Shown in pieces: positions 26,681 through 36,217 of a stretch of 64,000 nucleotides of DNA. Numbering within the stretch: the stretch's first letter is position 1; each line of letters opens with the position of its first letter. The DNA is from Lentzea terrae (GTDB lineage Bacteria; Actinomycetota; Actinomycetes; Mycobacteriales; Pseudonocardiaceae). The position numbers were made by a program, and so were the translations under genes. The notes under the pieces were generated by a model, which worked only from the letters and a program-made list of their open reading frames with translations, had not been told where the DNA came from and made no database searches. The stretch is from assembly GCF_003265345.1 (NCBI RefSeq), contig NZ_QFWW01000004.1, positions 29,828 to 93,827 on the forward strand, read 5' to 3'.

Positions 26681-27485
26681 CCAGTTCCGCGCGGACGCCG
26701 TCGGAGAACGGCGTCCACGCCTCGACCGCCCACGGCCCGAAACGCAGATCCGTCAAAGCGACGCAGGCAGCGGAAATGTCCGGATCGACCCACAGGAACG
26801 TGCCGGACTGCCCGAAGTGGCCAAAAGTGGCAGGTGAATGCGAAAGTCCGGTCCAGTGCGGCGACTTGCCGTCCCGGATTTCGAAGCCGAGACCCCAGTC
26901 GTTCGGCTTCTGCATGCCGTAACCAGGCAGAACGCCGTTCAGGCCGGGAAAAACGACCGAAGTCGCCTCGCGCACCAACTCAAGAGAAACCAGCTTCGGC
27001 GACAACAGTTCAGCCGCAAAAACAGCCAAATCCGCAGCACACGACTCAGCGCCGGCGCCGGCCGAACCGACCAGAGCAGAAGAATTCATCCCGAGAGGCG
27101 CGAAAACCGCCTCGTGCAGATAAGTCGCGAACGGCATCTCGCAAGCCGAGCCCACAAAAGCAGCCAGCACGTCGAAGCCCGCGTTCGAGTAGATCCGCCT
27201 GGTGCCCGGCGCGGCCTGCACCTCGGGCTTGTCGAACGCGTACCCGGCGGTGTGCGCGATCAGGTGCCGAACCGTGGCACCGGGAGGCCCGGCCGGCTGG
27301 TCCCACTCGACCGCGCCCTCCTCGACGGCCACCAGCACCGCGTAGGCGGTCAGCAGCTTCGTCACGGACGCCAGCGGGAACACGCGCTGCTGATCGCCCA
27401 ACGAGCCCACGACCGACCCGCCCGACACGACGGCCACCGCGACGTTCGAGGCGGGCCACGACGCCGCCGCTTCCACGCTCTGCAT
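26664..27485 (-). CDS. Beta-lactamase-fold serine hydrolase
   Basis: The 273-residue protein belongs to the class C beta-lactamase/esterase EstB family. It shows the SxxK motif at Ser40-Lys43 (PLASVTK), the YSN motif at Tyr99-Asn101 and a HFGQSG motif late in the sequence in place of KTG. There is no signal peptide, so it likely acts inside the cell as an esterase or peptidase. It is transcribed away from rnz with a 23-base gap between starts, so the two share a divergent promoter region. Confidence 0.85.
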   Translation of the reverse strand: MQSVEAAASWPASNVAVAVVSGGSVVGSLGDQQRVFPLASVTKLLTAYAVLVAVEEGAVEWDQPAGPPGATVRHLIAHTAGYAFDKPEVQAAPGTRRIYSNAGFDVLAAFVGSACEMPFATYLHEAVFAPLGMNSSALVGSAGAGAESCAADLAVFAAELLSPKLVSLELVREATSVVFPGLNGVLPGYGMQKPNDWGLGFEIRDGKSPHWTGLSHSPATFGHFGQSGTFLWVDPDISAACVALTDLRFGPWAVEAWTPFSDGVRAELVSQRA

Positions 27486-27508
27486 GGGACAGACGTTAAC
27501 GTTTCAGG

Positions 27509-28420
27509 GTGACAGTCCGGGAACTGATCGTCCTGGGAACGGCCAGCCAGGTTCCCACGCGCCAGCGCAACCACAACGGCTATCTGCTGAGGTGGGACGG
27601 CGAGGGCTTCCTCTTCGACCCCGGCGACGGCTCCCAGCGCCAGCTGCTGCGGTCGGGCGCGGCTGCGAGCGACATCACCCGGATCTGCATCACGCACTTC
27701 CACGGCGACCACTGCCTCGGCGTGCCGGGCATCGTCCAGCGGTTGTCCCTGGACCGCGTCCCGCACACCGTCCACGCCCACTACCCGCGGTCCGGCACCC
27801 ACTTCTTCGAACGCCTCCGCTACGCCAGCGCCTTCTACGACGCCGCGGACATCAAGGAAGAGCCCGTCACCGAAGACGGCCTGATCGCGGAAGGCAAGTT
27901 CGGCCGGCTTGAGGCGTACCGGCTCGACCACGGCATCGACAGCTTCGGCTACCGCCTGATCGAACCCGACGGCCACCGCATGCTCCCGGAAAAGCTCCAG
28001 CAGCACGGCATCCAAGGCCCGCAGGTCCGCGTCCTCCAGCAACAGGGCGAGCTCAACGGCGTGCAGCTCGAAGACGTCAGCGAACCCCGCAAGGGCCAGA
28101 AGTTCGCCTTCGTCATGGACACGCGCATGTGCGACAACGTCTACGAGCTCGCCGACCAGGTGGACCTGCTGGTGATCGAGTCGACCTACCTCGCCCGCGA
28201 CACCAAGCTCGCCGGCGACCACGGCCACCTCACCGCCCAGCAGGCCGCCCGCGTCGCCCAGGACTGCAAGGTCCGCAAGCTGGTGCTCACGCACTTCTCC
28301 CAGCGCTACGAGGACCCGGCCGAGTTCCACGCCGAAGCGGCGAGCGAGTTCGACGGCGAGATCGTCATCGCGCGGGACCTGGACCGGGTGCCGGTGCCGA
28401 AGCGCTCCACTGGTCCTTGA
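27509..28420 (+). CDS. rnz: Ribonuclease Z-like metallo-beta-lactamase protein
   Basis: The 303-residue protein starts with GTG. It has the zinc motif HFHGDHCLG (His63, His65, Asp67, His68), the early LGTASQVPT strand typical of RNase Z, RNHNGYLL, and the later VMDTR and LTHFSQRY motifs that supply the remaining ligands. RNase Z removes the 3' trailer of tRNA precursors. The protein fits the usual bacterial length. Its 3' end overlaps the opposite-strand epimerase gene by 56 bases. Confidence 0.88.
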   Translation: MTVRELIVLGTASQVPTRQRNHNGYLLRWDGEGFLFDPGDGSQRQLLRSGAAASDITRICITHFHGDHCLGVPGIVQRLSLDRVPHTVHAHYPRSGTHFFERLRYASAFYDAADIKEEPVTEDGLIAEGKFGRLEAYRLDHGIDSFGYRLIEPDGHRMLPEKLQQHGIQGPQVRVLQQQGELNGVQLEDVSEPRKGQKFAFVMDTRMCDNVYELADQVDLLVIESTYLARDTKLAGDHGHLTAQQAARVAQDCKVRKLVLTHFSQRYEDPAEFHAEAASEFDGEIVIARDLDRVPVPKRSTGP

Positions 28421-29222
28421 CGATGTCGACGAGCGCCGAGTGCGAGGGCTCCCAGCCGAGCGCCCGCAACCGCGTCACGTCCGCCTGCAGCACTGGCACC
28501 TCACCGGGATGCGCGGGCCGCCACGTCACGTCCACGGCGCGCCCCGAGACGTCCTCCACCGTCCGGAGAACGTCCCGGACGGACGCCGGCGTGGCGCCGA
28601 CGTTGTAGACCGACGACGAGCCCACCGCGCAGGCCTCCAGCGCCACCACGAACGCCGAGGCAACGTCCCGCACGTGCACGAAGTCGCGCACGGCCGTCCC
28701 GTCGCCGTAGACGTCCATTCCGGAAACAGTCCCGGCGGCCGCCGCCACGGCACGGGTGATCACCCGACTGGTGTCGGTGTCACCGCCTCCAGCGACGTTG
28801 AACAAACGCAGCGTGGTCGCGCCGATCCGCCCGGACCGCGCCGCCCACGCCACAAGATCTTCAGCCGCGGCCTTGGACGCCGCGTACGGCGAAGCGGGTT
28901 CGCGGACCGACGACTCGGTCAGCGGGTCAGCGGACGGCCGGTAGACCGCCGCAGTCGAGGCGAAGAGGAATCGCTGCCCCTCCAACGCCTTCAGCAGATT
29001 CAGGGTGCCGCCCACGTGCACCGCGTAGTACGAAAGTGGATCTTCGAACGACTCCCGCACGCGGGCGGTACCGGCCAGATGGATCACCGCGTCTGCGTCG
29101 ATCGGACCGAACGGCTCGGAGAGGCGCTGACGGGACAAAATCGGTTCATGCCCGTGAACCCGCAGCTCACGCACCACGGCACGGCCGACATAGCCAGTGG
29201 CACCGGTCACCAGAACTCGCAC
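28365..29222 (-). CDS. NAD-dependent epimerase/dehydratase (GalE-like)
   Basis: This extended-SDR protein of 285 residues starts with GTG. It carries the NAD motif [17 protein letters not shown], a Ser/Thr-rich catalytic stretch [17 protein letters not shown] (Tyr-x3-Lys) and the substrate region [14 protein letters not shown]. This is typical of UDP-sugar 4-epimerases, though the protein is shorter than GalE and the substrate is uncertain. It is convergent with rnz and overlaps it. Confidence 0.82.
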   Translation of the reverse strand: MRVLVTGATGYVGRAVVRELRVHGHEPILSRQRLSEPFGPIDADAVIHLAGTARVRESFEDPLSYYAVHVGGTLNLLKALEGQRFLFASTAAVYRPSADPLTESSVREPASPYAASKAAAEDLVAWAARSGRIGATTLRLFNVAGGGDTDTSRVITRAVAAAAGTVSGMDVYGDGTAVRDFVHVRDVASAFVVALEACAVGSSSVYNVGATPASVRDVLRTVEDVSGRAVDVTWRPAHPGEVPVLQADVTRLRALGWEPSHSALVDIVKDQWSASAPAPGPGPAR

Positions 29223-29267
29223 AAGTTGACCCTAAAGGTCCACCCGCACTGCGCCGATAACACACGA

Positions 29268-29495
29268 GTGAGTTACCCCCATCGCGCTGTGCACACAAGC
29301 ATCGCCGGACTCCTGCACGACGTCGCCGTGCACGAGTTCAAGCGGCAGGAGTTCCTGCGCAACGTGGCCGAGATCGTGGGAGTCGCACCCGCGCCCGGTC
29401 CCGCAGAGCTCACCGCACCGCTGTCGGCGGTCAACCCCAAGCGCAGCTTCCTGAACCGCGTTGACCAGGTACTTCGGGACGCGGCCCGCGCCTAG
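29268..29495 (+). CDS. Possible small protein, unknown
   Basis: A GTG at 29268 (a second GTG is at 29289) opens a 75-residue frame: HTSIAGLLHDVAVHEFKRQE, FLRNVAEIVGVAPAPGPAEL, FLNRVDQVLRDAARA. Helix-forming composition and steady codon use support it. No family is recognised and no clear ribosome site is seen. It lies between the divergent epimerase start and the ATP-grasp gene. Confidence 0.4.
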   Translation: MSYPHRAVHTSIAGLLHDVAVHEFKRQEFLRNVAEIVGVAPAPGPAELTAPLSAVNPKRSFLNRVDQVLRDAARA

Positions 29496-29643
29496 CGCGC
29501 CACGAGATCAGCGCCTGTCCCAAGATTCATCCGGCCGTTGCCGGACCGTGCTTCGACACACATACCGGGTGGCTCTACGCTACGCGTCACCCGGCGATCG
29601 CCGGTCGCATCCTTCTGCTTCTTCTCAAAGCGGGTTCTCGGCG

Positions 29644-31074
29644 ATGGATCATGTCTTCGCAGCGCTCAACGAGCGCTTGGGCGGGTTGTTCGGTGACCGG
29701 TTGGTCGTGCTGGCCGGTGGCACGCGTTTGGCGAAACGTGCGCATGAGCTTCATGCGCTCGGTGCCCGCCATACGCTCGTGCTCGATACCGACGACCATG
29801 CCCCGCTGCATGATTCGGAGATCGCCCGCTGGGTGTCGCTGGGCATCAAGGGCGGCTTCGTCGCCGTCGAACAGCGCCGCCTCGGCAAGCTGCTGAGCAA
29901 GCCGTCCGAAGAGGTCCGCGAGATCCTCGAGGACTTCGACGCGAACGCCGAAGCCCTCGTGATCAGCACGCCCTACAACGAGATCGGCACCTTCCAGGGC
30001 CGTCCCGTGCTCAACGCGCGTGAGCGCAAGTGGGTCGAGTTGGAGAACAAGACCACCATCGACGCGCTGTGGGACGAGCTCAGTGCCCGCCGCGCGCCCG
30101 CGATGGTGTTCGACCTCGACTTCGAACGCCTCTGGGGCGCCTCGGAGATCCTCGACCGCGGCGCCGGCGTCGTGTGGTCCGGCGACGGCCCCGCGATCAA
30201 CGGCGGTGCCAACTTCGTGCGCCGCGTGCGGACGTACGAGGAGGCCAAGGAGGCCTTCGACGTGCTCGCCCCCAAGTGCGAGCAGGTGCGCGTGATGCCG
30301 TTCCTGGAAGGCATTCCGGTGAGCGTGCACGGCATCGTGTTCCCCGACGGCACCGCGGTGCTGCGTCCGATCGAGATGGTCGTGCCGCGCCGCCAGGGCC
30401 AGGCCAAGTTCCTCTACGCGGGCTGCGCGTCCTACTACGACCCGCCCGTGTGGATCCGCGACGAGATGCGCAACCTGGCCCGCCGCGTCGGCGAGCACCT
30501 GCGCGAGACCGTCGGCTATCGCGGCACGTTCACGCTGGACGGCATCGCGACCGAGGACGGTTTCCTGCCGACCGAGATCAACACCCGCTACGGCGGCGCG
30601 ATGGTGTGCTTCGAGGACGCGGTCCCCAGCCTGCCGCTCGCGCTCGTCCAGGTCGCCCTGGTCGCCGGGTGGGACCTCGGCATCTCCTCCATGCAGTTCG
30701 AGGAGATGGTCCTGCAGGCAGCGGACAACCTGCGTTCGGGTGCGGTGGGCGCCAACGTGCGCGCCGTGCAGCCGACCCAGGTCGACGAGCGCCGCGTGAT
30801 CTTCACCGGCTGGGCGTGCCGGCTGGCGCACCCGGACGAGCCCGCGCACGCGACGCTGCGGCTGAGCCCGTCGCCGATCGGCGGCCGCCTCGACCTCGAC
30901 CTGCATCGCGAGAACATGCCCGTCGGCGCGCCCGTGGCGGCGCTGACGGTCGCGGCGTTCGCGCTGGCGGACCAGGAGTGGGGGACGGGCCTCGGTGCCC
31001 TCGAGCCCGCGATCGCCGTCGAGGACGAGGCTCAGGTCGAGCAGGAATACATCGAGGAAGCGGTCATCGCATAG
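29644..31074 (+). CDS. ATP-grasp domain protein
   Basis: The ATG at 29644 begins the conserved part (MDHVFAALNERLGGLFGDRL); longer upstream readings look non-coding. The 476-residue protein has an N-terminal Rossmann-like domain (VVLAGGTRLAKRAHELHALG) and an ATP-grasp fold, including a GGANFVRRVR loop, RQGQAKFLYAG, and the Mg-binding GYRGTFTLDG...LPTEINTRYGGA. ATP-grasp enzymes ligate carboxylates to amines or thiols. The substrate is not evident. It stands alone, convergent with the next gene with no gap between their stop codons. Confidence 0.82.
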   Translation: MDHVFAALNERLGGLFGDRLVVLAGGTRLAKRAHELHALGARHTLVLDTDDHAPLHDSEIARWVSLGIKGGFVAVEQRRLGKLLSKPSEEVREILEDFDANAEALVISTPYNEIGTFQGRPVLNARERKWVELENKTTIDALWDELSARRAPAMVFDLDFERLWGASEILDRGAGVVWSGDGPAINGGANFVRRVRTYEEAKEAFDVLAPKCEQVRVMPFLEGIPVSVHGIVFPDGTAVLRPIEMVVPRRQGQAKFLYAGCASYYDPPVWIRDEMRNLARRVGEHLRETVGYRGTFTLDGIATEDGFLPTEINTRYGGAMVCFEDAVPSLPLALVQVALVAGWDLGISSMQFEEMVLQAADNLRSGAVGANVRAVQPTQVDERRVIFTGWACRLAHPDEPAHATLRLSPSPIGGRLDLDLHRENMPVGAPVAALTVAAFALADQEWGTGLGALEPAIAVEDEAQVEQEYIEEAVIA

Positions 31075-31839
31075 TCACCAGGCGCCCTCGTCGCCGTACG
31101 CGGAGATGAGGGCGAACCGGTAGCCCATCAAGGCTGCGGCGACCTCGCGCGGCTGGTGCGCCGGCCGCACCAGCCCCTCGCCGAGCACCTTCGGCCGGGG
31201 CAGGTCCACGCCCAGTAACTCGGGCGACCGCTTCAGCAGCGCCACGGCGATCTCGGCCGCGTCGGCGAGCATCTCCTCGCCCGGCAGCTCGACCATGTCC
31301 TGCACCAGGCCCAGGACGAACGCGGGCAGCTTCTCCGGCACCGCGCACGCCAGCGCCACGAGGCACGCCACGCGTTCGGACGCCAGCGCCTCGAAGATCT
31401 TCGGCGCGCCCTGGGCGACGGCGTGCCGGGTCTGCGTCAACCAGTCCGGGGCGGTGCGGGGAAGCTCCCGGCCGAGCGCGTTCCACCGGCGGTGCGTGCG
31501 CCGGCCGTCCTCGGTGAAGCCCTTGCCCGCCAACGCCATGGCGGCCAGCAGGAAGATCACCCGGTCGCGCACGTCGCCGGCGACCTTGTACGAGGCGCCC
31601 AACTCCACGAGGTACGGCACGGCGCAGAACGACGCCTCCGAGACCGTGTCGTCGGTCAGCAGCCGGTCCGCCAACGAGCTGACGGCGTCCAGGCGCACGT
31701 CGGCGCTGGGGTCCATGAGGGAGCGGAGCAGGTGCGGCAACCGACCGGCGCCACCACGGCCGTCGTAGACCTCGACCCAGGAAATCCTGTCGAGTCCACG
31801 CAACGGGTCCGGCCGTTGCCAGGCACGCGGCAGCTCCAT
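31075..31839 (-). CDS. HEAT-repeat-like helical protein
   Basis: The 254-residue protein is all-helical with HEAT-like repeats, for example LPHLLRSLMDPSADVRLDAV, AVPYLVELGASYKVAGDVRD and IFEALASERVACLVALACAV. It has no catalytic motif, signal or membrane segment. Such proteins are commonly scaffolds or immunity-type proteins. It is divergent from the C5 methyltransferase gene with 59 bases between starts, so a shared regulatory region is likely. Confidence 0.65.
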   Translation of the reverse strand: MELPRAWQRPDPLRGLDRISWVEVYDGRGGAGRLPHLLRSLMDPSADVRLDAVSSLADRLLTDDTVSEASFCAVPYLVELGASYKVAGDVRDRVIFLLAAMALAGKGFTEDGRRTHRRWNALGRELPRTAPDWLTQTRHAVAQGAPKIFEALASERVACLVALACAVPEKLPAFVLGLVQDMVELPGEEMLADAAEIAVALLKRSPELLGVDLPRPKVLGEGLVRPAHQPREVAAALMGYRFALISAYGDEGAW

Positions 31840-31898
31840 AAGGCGGAAAGGTACGGGATGTCAGGGAAGGCTCCTCGGAGCCTCGCCCGTACGATCTC

Positions 31899-33107
31899 GT
31901 GGTGTCCTTCTCGGTGGCCGACATCTTCTCGGGTGCGGGCGGCATGAGCTTCGGCTTCCACGCCCACCGCGACTTCCGGGTCGTCGGTGCCGCCGACGCG
32001 CAGATCGGCAAGCCGTCGAGTCGCTTGGGTTCGTTGCGCTGCAACGACACGTACCGCGCGAACATCGGCGTCGACCCGTTGGAGGTCGACCTCTCGAAGG
32101 TGTCGCCGTCGGCGTTGCGCGAGGTCTGGGGCCTGCAACGCGGTGAGCTCGACGTGCTGCTCGCGTGCCCGCCGTGCTCCGGTTTCAGCCGCATCACCGC
32201 CCAGAACCACCTGCGCGACGACCCGCGGAACTCGTTGGTCGGCCGAATCGCGGTCTACGCGGAGGAGCTGCGCCCGAAGGTCGTGCTCGTCGAGAACGCC
32301 CGCGAGCTCGTCAAGGGCAAGCAGCGCCACCACTTCGACAGCCTGGCCGAAGAACTCACCCGAATCGGTTACTCGGTCGCGGGCGGCACGCACATGCTGT
32401 CCAAGTTCGGCCTGCCGCAGCTGCGCGAGCGAACGCTGATGGTGGCCGTAGACGCGGGTCTGCCGCTGCTCACTCTGGACGACCTGTGGGACGGCCGGAT
32501 CGTTCGCCCGTCCGCCATCACGGTCCGGCGCGCGATCGGCAAGCTGCCCCGGATCGAGGCCGGCCTGGCCGACCCGGACGACCCCATTCACGTGTCGCCG
32601 ACGTTTTCACAGGACCGCAGTCTGGAACGAATGCGGGCAATTCCCGCTAACGGTGGTTCGTGGGCGGATCTGCTCAGGTCACCGGAGACCGCGCAGTTGT
32701 TGAATCCGGCACAACACAAGATCGTCGAACAGCAGAACTGGGGTTCGCACCCGGACGTCTACGGGCGAATGTGGTGGGACGAACCGGCGCGCACGATCAA
32801 GCGCGAATGCGGCCACGTCGGCAACGGCCGTTACGCCCATCCGGAGCAACATCGTCTCTGCACGGTCCGGGAGATGGCGCTGCTGCAGGGCTTTCCGCGC
32901 CAGTTCCGGTTCGACGTGTCGATTCTCGGCAACGCCTACCGGCACGTCGGCGATGCCGTCCCACCGCTCATCGCCTACCAGCTGGCCGGGCTCACCCGAT
33001 GGATTTTCACCGGCCGGCGCCCGGAGCCCCGCGAGATGTGCCTGCGCGGCACTTCGCTGCGGCCGGGGGACATTCGACCGGTCGAAGTTACCGAATTGGT
33101 TGCCTGA
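31899..33107 (+). CDS. DNA (cytosine-5) methyltransferase
   Basis: The 402-residue protein has the C5-MTase motifs in order: I DIFSGAGGMSFGF, IV CPPCSGFS with catalytic Cys93, VI VENAREL (Glu132-Asn133), VIII QLRERT (174-179), and IX-X ILGNAYRHVGDAVPPL. All needed residues are present. The variable region between VIII and IX is about 150 residues and holds the target recognition. No restriction enzyme gene is adjacent, so it looks like an orphan methylase. It starts with one of two tandem GTG codons (31899 or 31902). Confidence 0.92.
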   Translation: MVSFSVADIFSGAGGMSFGFHAHRDFRVVGAADAQIGKPSSRLGSLRCNDTYRANIGVDPLEVDLSKVSPSALREVWGLQRGELDVLLACPPCSGFSRITAQNHLRDDPRNSLVGRIAVYAEELRPKVVLVENARELVKGKQRHHFDSLAEELTRIGYSVAGGTHMLSKFGLPQLRERTLMVAVDAGLPLLTLDDLWDGRIVRPSAITVRRAIGKLPRIEAGLADPDDPIHVSPTFSQDRSLERMRAIPANGGSWADLLRSPETAQLLNPAQHKIVEQQNWGSHPDVYGRMWWDEPARTIKRECGHVGNGRYAHPEQHRLCTVREMALLQGFPRQFRFDVSILGNAYRHVGDAVPPLIAYQLAGLTRWIFTGRRPEPREMCLRGTSLRPGDIRPVEVTELVA

Positions 33108-33413
33108 GTCCTGAACCGTTGCTGCTGGTCATACGTAGCAAACGCGCCGACAGATAACTGTTCGGCAACGAATCTAACGTCACCTGACAAATCGAATGCA
33201 TCTCGGGCCTATCCACTGTGGACACCCTGAGTAGCTTTTTGCTGGTCACAGCCAGTTTGTAGCATCCTTATACCTCACTCCATCGGGTGTAACTCGATCG
33301 GATACTGTCCGCTCGCTTCCTGTCGGTTCAGTGTCGATGTCGACGTGCCGACCGTCCCGACGGGCGACTGACTTCCACCGCGTTCGGGCTAACTTCAGCG
33401 AGCAAGGAGACCC
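33108..33413. other. Upstream region of the thioester surface protein
   Basis: This 306-base gap is less GC-rich than its surroundings (for example GAGTAGCTTTTTGCTGGTCA), as promoter regions often are. It has no ORF with coding character. The surface-protein ribosome site AAGGAG lies just before 33414. No sharp operator was found by eye. Confidence 0.5.
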
Positions 33414-34625
33414 ATGGCTTCCCGGTTGAGGATCGGCGCAGCGCTGCTGGGCGCCGCCGCACTCATGTCGATGTCGACTCTCGGGGCGTCCGCCGACGTG
33501 ATCGTCGAGCCGGACCGCAAGACCCCGAGCAAGTCGGGCCACAACGTCTTTTTCGTGAAGGACGGCAAGACCAAGTTCGACACCTCGCTGATCCCGCTCG
33601 TGGTCAACGACAACGGCGAGATCGAGAAGGTCTTCGCGTACTGCGTCGAGCTGCCGACCCTTCTCAAGGACAAGGTCCCCCTCAAGGAAGCCCCCTGGGG
33701 CAAGCACCCCGGCGAGAAAACCCAGTTCAACGACCCGGAGAACGCGGGCAAGGTCCTCTGGATCCTGACCAACTCGTACCCGGTCCTGGACGAGAAGGCC
33801 TTCCAGAAGAAGTGGGGCGACCAGTTCGACGAGCGCGAGATGATCGGCGCCACGCAGGCCGCGATCTGGCACTTCAGTGACGGCATGAAGCTGGACGAGG
33901 GCAAGCAGAACAAGGAAAACGCGGACGTCACCACGCTCTACAAGAAGTTCGTCGAGCAGGCCAAGAACGAGGGCCAGCAGGTCACGCCGACGATGGAGAT
34001 CGAGCCGGAGAGCAAGTCCGGCAAGGCGGGCGAGAAGATCGGCCCGTACAAGGTCACCACGACCGCGTCCGAGGTCAAGCTGACCGCGAAGCTTCCCACG
34101 GGCGTCACGATCACCGACGCCAAGGGCAACCCGCTCGCCGTCCAGAACGACGGCGACAAGGTGCAGGCCAAGGCCGCCGTGGGCGAGAAGGTCACCGAGT
34201 TCTTCGTCAACGTGCCGGCCGGCGCCGACAAGGGCGAGGCGACGATGAACGTCTCCGCCGAGGCCGTCCTGCAGGCCGGTCGCCTCTTCGTGGCCCAGGA
34301 CTCCAACCAGAAGACGCAGTCGCTGGTCATCGCGAAGAACTCCAAGGTCAAGGTCGACAAGGACGCCAAGGCCGACTGGACCGTGAACGTGCAGCCGTCC
34401 GAGCCGAGCACGCCGCCGTCGTCGTCGACGCCGCCGTCCTCCGCCACGCCGTCGACCACGCCTCCGACCACCACCACGTCGCCGGCCGCCCCGGCTCCGG
34501 GTGGCGGTGAGGACCTGGCTTCGACCGGTGCCTCGATCCTGTGGCCGCTGCTCGGCGGTCTGGTGCTCGTCGGTGCCGGTGTCGGTGCCCTCTTCATCGT
34601 GCGCCGCAAGAAGGCCGGCGCCTGA
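33414..34625 (+). CDS. Thioester-domain (TED) cell-wall-anchored surface protein with LAxTG signal
   Basis: The ATG follows AAGGAG. A signal peptide (1-27, cut near ASADV) leads into a thioester domain: Cys77 in YCVE and Gln148 in ATQAAIWHFSD are placed to form the internal thioester found in surface adhesins that bind host or wall amines. A beta-rich middle (KLPTGVTITDAKGNPLAV) precedes a Pro/Ser/Thr-rich stalk. The C-terminus has LASTG (368-372), a hydrophobic helix (ILWPLLGGLVLVGAGVGALF) and a basic tail RRKK, which fits class E sortase anchoring. A perfect terminator follows. Confidence 0.9.
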   Translation: MASRLRIGAALLGAAALMSMSTLGASADVIVEPDRKTPSKSGHNVFFVKDGKTKFDTSLIPLVVNDNGEIEKVFAYCVELPTLLKDKVPLKEAPWGKHPGEKTQFNDPENAGKVLWILTNSYPVLDEKAFQKKWGDQFDEREMIGATQAAIWHFSDGMKLDEGKQNKENADVTTLYKKFVEQAKNEGQQVTPTMEIEPESKSGKAGEKIGPYKVTTTASEVKLTAKLPTGVTITDAKGNPLAVQNDGDKVQAKAAVGEKVTEFFVNVPAGADKGEATMNVSAEAVLQAGRLFVAQDSNQKTQSLVIAKNSKVKVDKDAKADWTVNVQPSEPSTPPSSSTPPSSATPSTTPPTTTTSPAAPAPGGGEDLASTGASILWPLLGGLVLVGAGVGALFIVRRKKAGA

Positions 34626-34649
34626 TAAGCAGTAGCACCACCTAGACGA

Positions 34650-34683
34650 ACGCCCCCAGGGTCCGCGCCGGTCCTGGGGGCGT
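34650..34683 (+). terminator. Terminator after the thioester protein gene
   Basis: ACGCCCCCAGG (34650-34660) pairs perfectly with CCTGGGGGCGT (34673-34683), followed by TTGCCGTTT. It also separates the convergent BNR-protein gene. Confidence 0.85.
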
Positions 34684-34703
34684 TTGCCGTTTCTGCGAGT
34701 GAT

Positions 34704-36053
34704 TTACCGGCGGCTGATGCCCGCCACGCTGATGTCGCCGTCAGCGATGGAGACGTCCCGCTGCGAGGACGCGCCGGAGAAGATCGCCCGTGCGGGATCG
34801 CGGAAGTTCTCCACGACCTCGACGCGCTGCACCGGCTTGGCCGTCGGGATCACGGCCTCCGGCGTCCACGTGCGGCCGAACCGCACCAGGAAGGTCTGCA
34901 CGTTCGGCTTGCCGTCCTCGGTGGCGTACACGCGCCAGGTGAACGGGCCGATGGGCTCCATCTCACGCGTGCGCAGTCCACGTGCGACTTCCTTGGTCTC
35001 CCAGGTGCGACCGTTCCAGACGGACATGTAGTTGCGCAGCGGCCCCTTGTCCGGGTCGCCCATGAACCACAACAGGAACGGCTTGTCGAAGTTGGTGCCC
35101 ACCAGCTGGATGTAGTCGGGGGACTTCACGCCGTTCGGCACGGTCAGCGGGGTCTCCGCGACCTTCAGGTGCGTCTCCTGGTCGGCGTCGTCGATCTGGG
35201 TGCCCAGGTCCTTGCCGGCCGCCGAGTAGAAGTGCCGGTTCCGCGGGTCGAACCACGTGTAGTAGATGTTGCGGTGGTAGCGGTCGTGCAGATGTCCTTC
35301 CGTGCCACCACCCGCGAGCGTGTACACGATCCGCACGCGGCCGTTGTCCTCCTGCCGCAGCTGACCGATGTAGATCTCGTTCATGTTGTCGGCCCGGGAC
35401 GTCGACCCGATCGCGAACCGGTCGCCGGTCAGTTCCGTGGAGGTCTTCCACGTCTTGCCGTTGTCCTTGGACATCACGTAGAGCATCGGGCGCGTGTCCG
35501 TCGGGAACGAGGGATCGAGATCGCGGGACGTCTCGCGGTAGAAGACGTAGATCGTGCCGTCGCGCGTGACGAACGGCATCGGGTACGTGGCCGCGTTCTT
35601 CGAAATCAGCGTCTCTTCCCAGACCCCGTCCACCGAGTGCGGCTGCGGCGAACGGGACATGCGCAGCTCGACGTTGTGCATGCCGCGGAAGATCAGCAGA
35701 TGCCCGTCTTTGGCCTGCACCATGGTCGGGTAGTTGTGCGCGTCCTTGTCTCCGTCCGCTACCCGGTTGGGCGCGGACCAGGTGGCCTTGCGGTGGTCGT
35801 ACGACTGGACGTAGCTGTCCTCGTACTGACCGGCCCACGAGATGAAGGTCTTGCCGACCTTGCGGTCGTAGACCCCACCCGCGACGGGCCGCCGGTCGCT
35901 GCGGGCCGCGACGTTCGTGGCCGTGTTCGTCACCGTGAACTTCGCTTTGCCCAGGTCAGCGCCCTGACTGTCGGCTGTGGCATGGGCCGACGGGGCCGCG
36001 ACGAGCGGCAACAGCAGTACTGCGGACATAACTCCACGCAGGAGCCGTGTCAT
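34704..36053 (-). CDS. Secreted BNR/sialidase-fold repeat protein
   Basis: A signal peptide (MTRLLRGVMSAVLLLPLVAA) precedes about 420 residues of six-bladed propeller type: VYDRKVGKTFISWAGQYEDS, DGTIYVFYRE, MSKDNGKTWKTS (Asp-box like) and YTWFDPRNRHFY. It resembles BNR-4 repeat proteins such as exported sialidase- or ulvan-lyase-fold proteins. Catalytic residues cannot be assigned from sequence alone. It is divergent from the small-protein gene at 36218. Confidence 0.8.
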   Translation of the reverse strand: MTRLLRGVMSAVLLLPLVAAPSAHATADSQGADLGKAKFTVTNTATNVAARSDRRPVAGGVYDRKVGKTFISWAGQYEDSYVQSYDHRKATWSAPNRVADGDKDAHNYPTMVQAKDGHLLIFRGMHNVELRMSRSPQPHSVDGVWEETLISKNAATYPMPFVTRDGTIYVFYRETSRDLDPSFPTDTRPMLYVMSKDNGKTWKTSTELTGDRFAIGSTSRADNMNEIYIGQLRQEDNGRVRIVYTLAGGGTEGHLHDRYHRNIYYTWFDPRNRHFYSAAGKDLGTQIDDADQETHLKVAETPLTVPNGVKSPDYIQLVGTNFDKPFLLWFMGDPDKGPLRNYMSVWNGRTWETKEVARGLRTREMEPIGPFTWRVYATEDGKPNVQTFLVRFGRTWTPEAVIPTAKPVQRVEVVENFRDPARAIFSGASSQRDVSIADGDISVAGISRR

Positions 36054-36217
36054 GTGGCGTGTCCTCCTGGTTCTGGCCGCGACGGCGGCCGACCAGGCGG
36101 CGGCGGGGTCATCATCCGGGTCGCCCAGCCGACTTGTCCAGGCGGAGTTAGCGTGATCGCGGCTATCACCACGCGGGGCCCGCTCGGGTACCCTGCGTCA
36201 GGAGCGGAGGAGCACCG

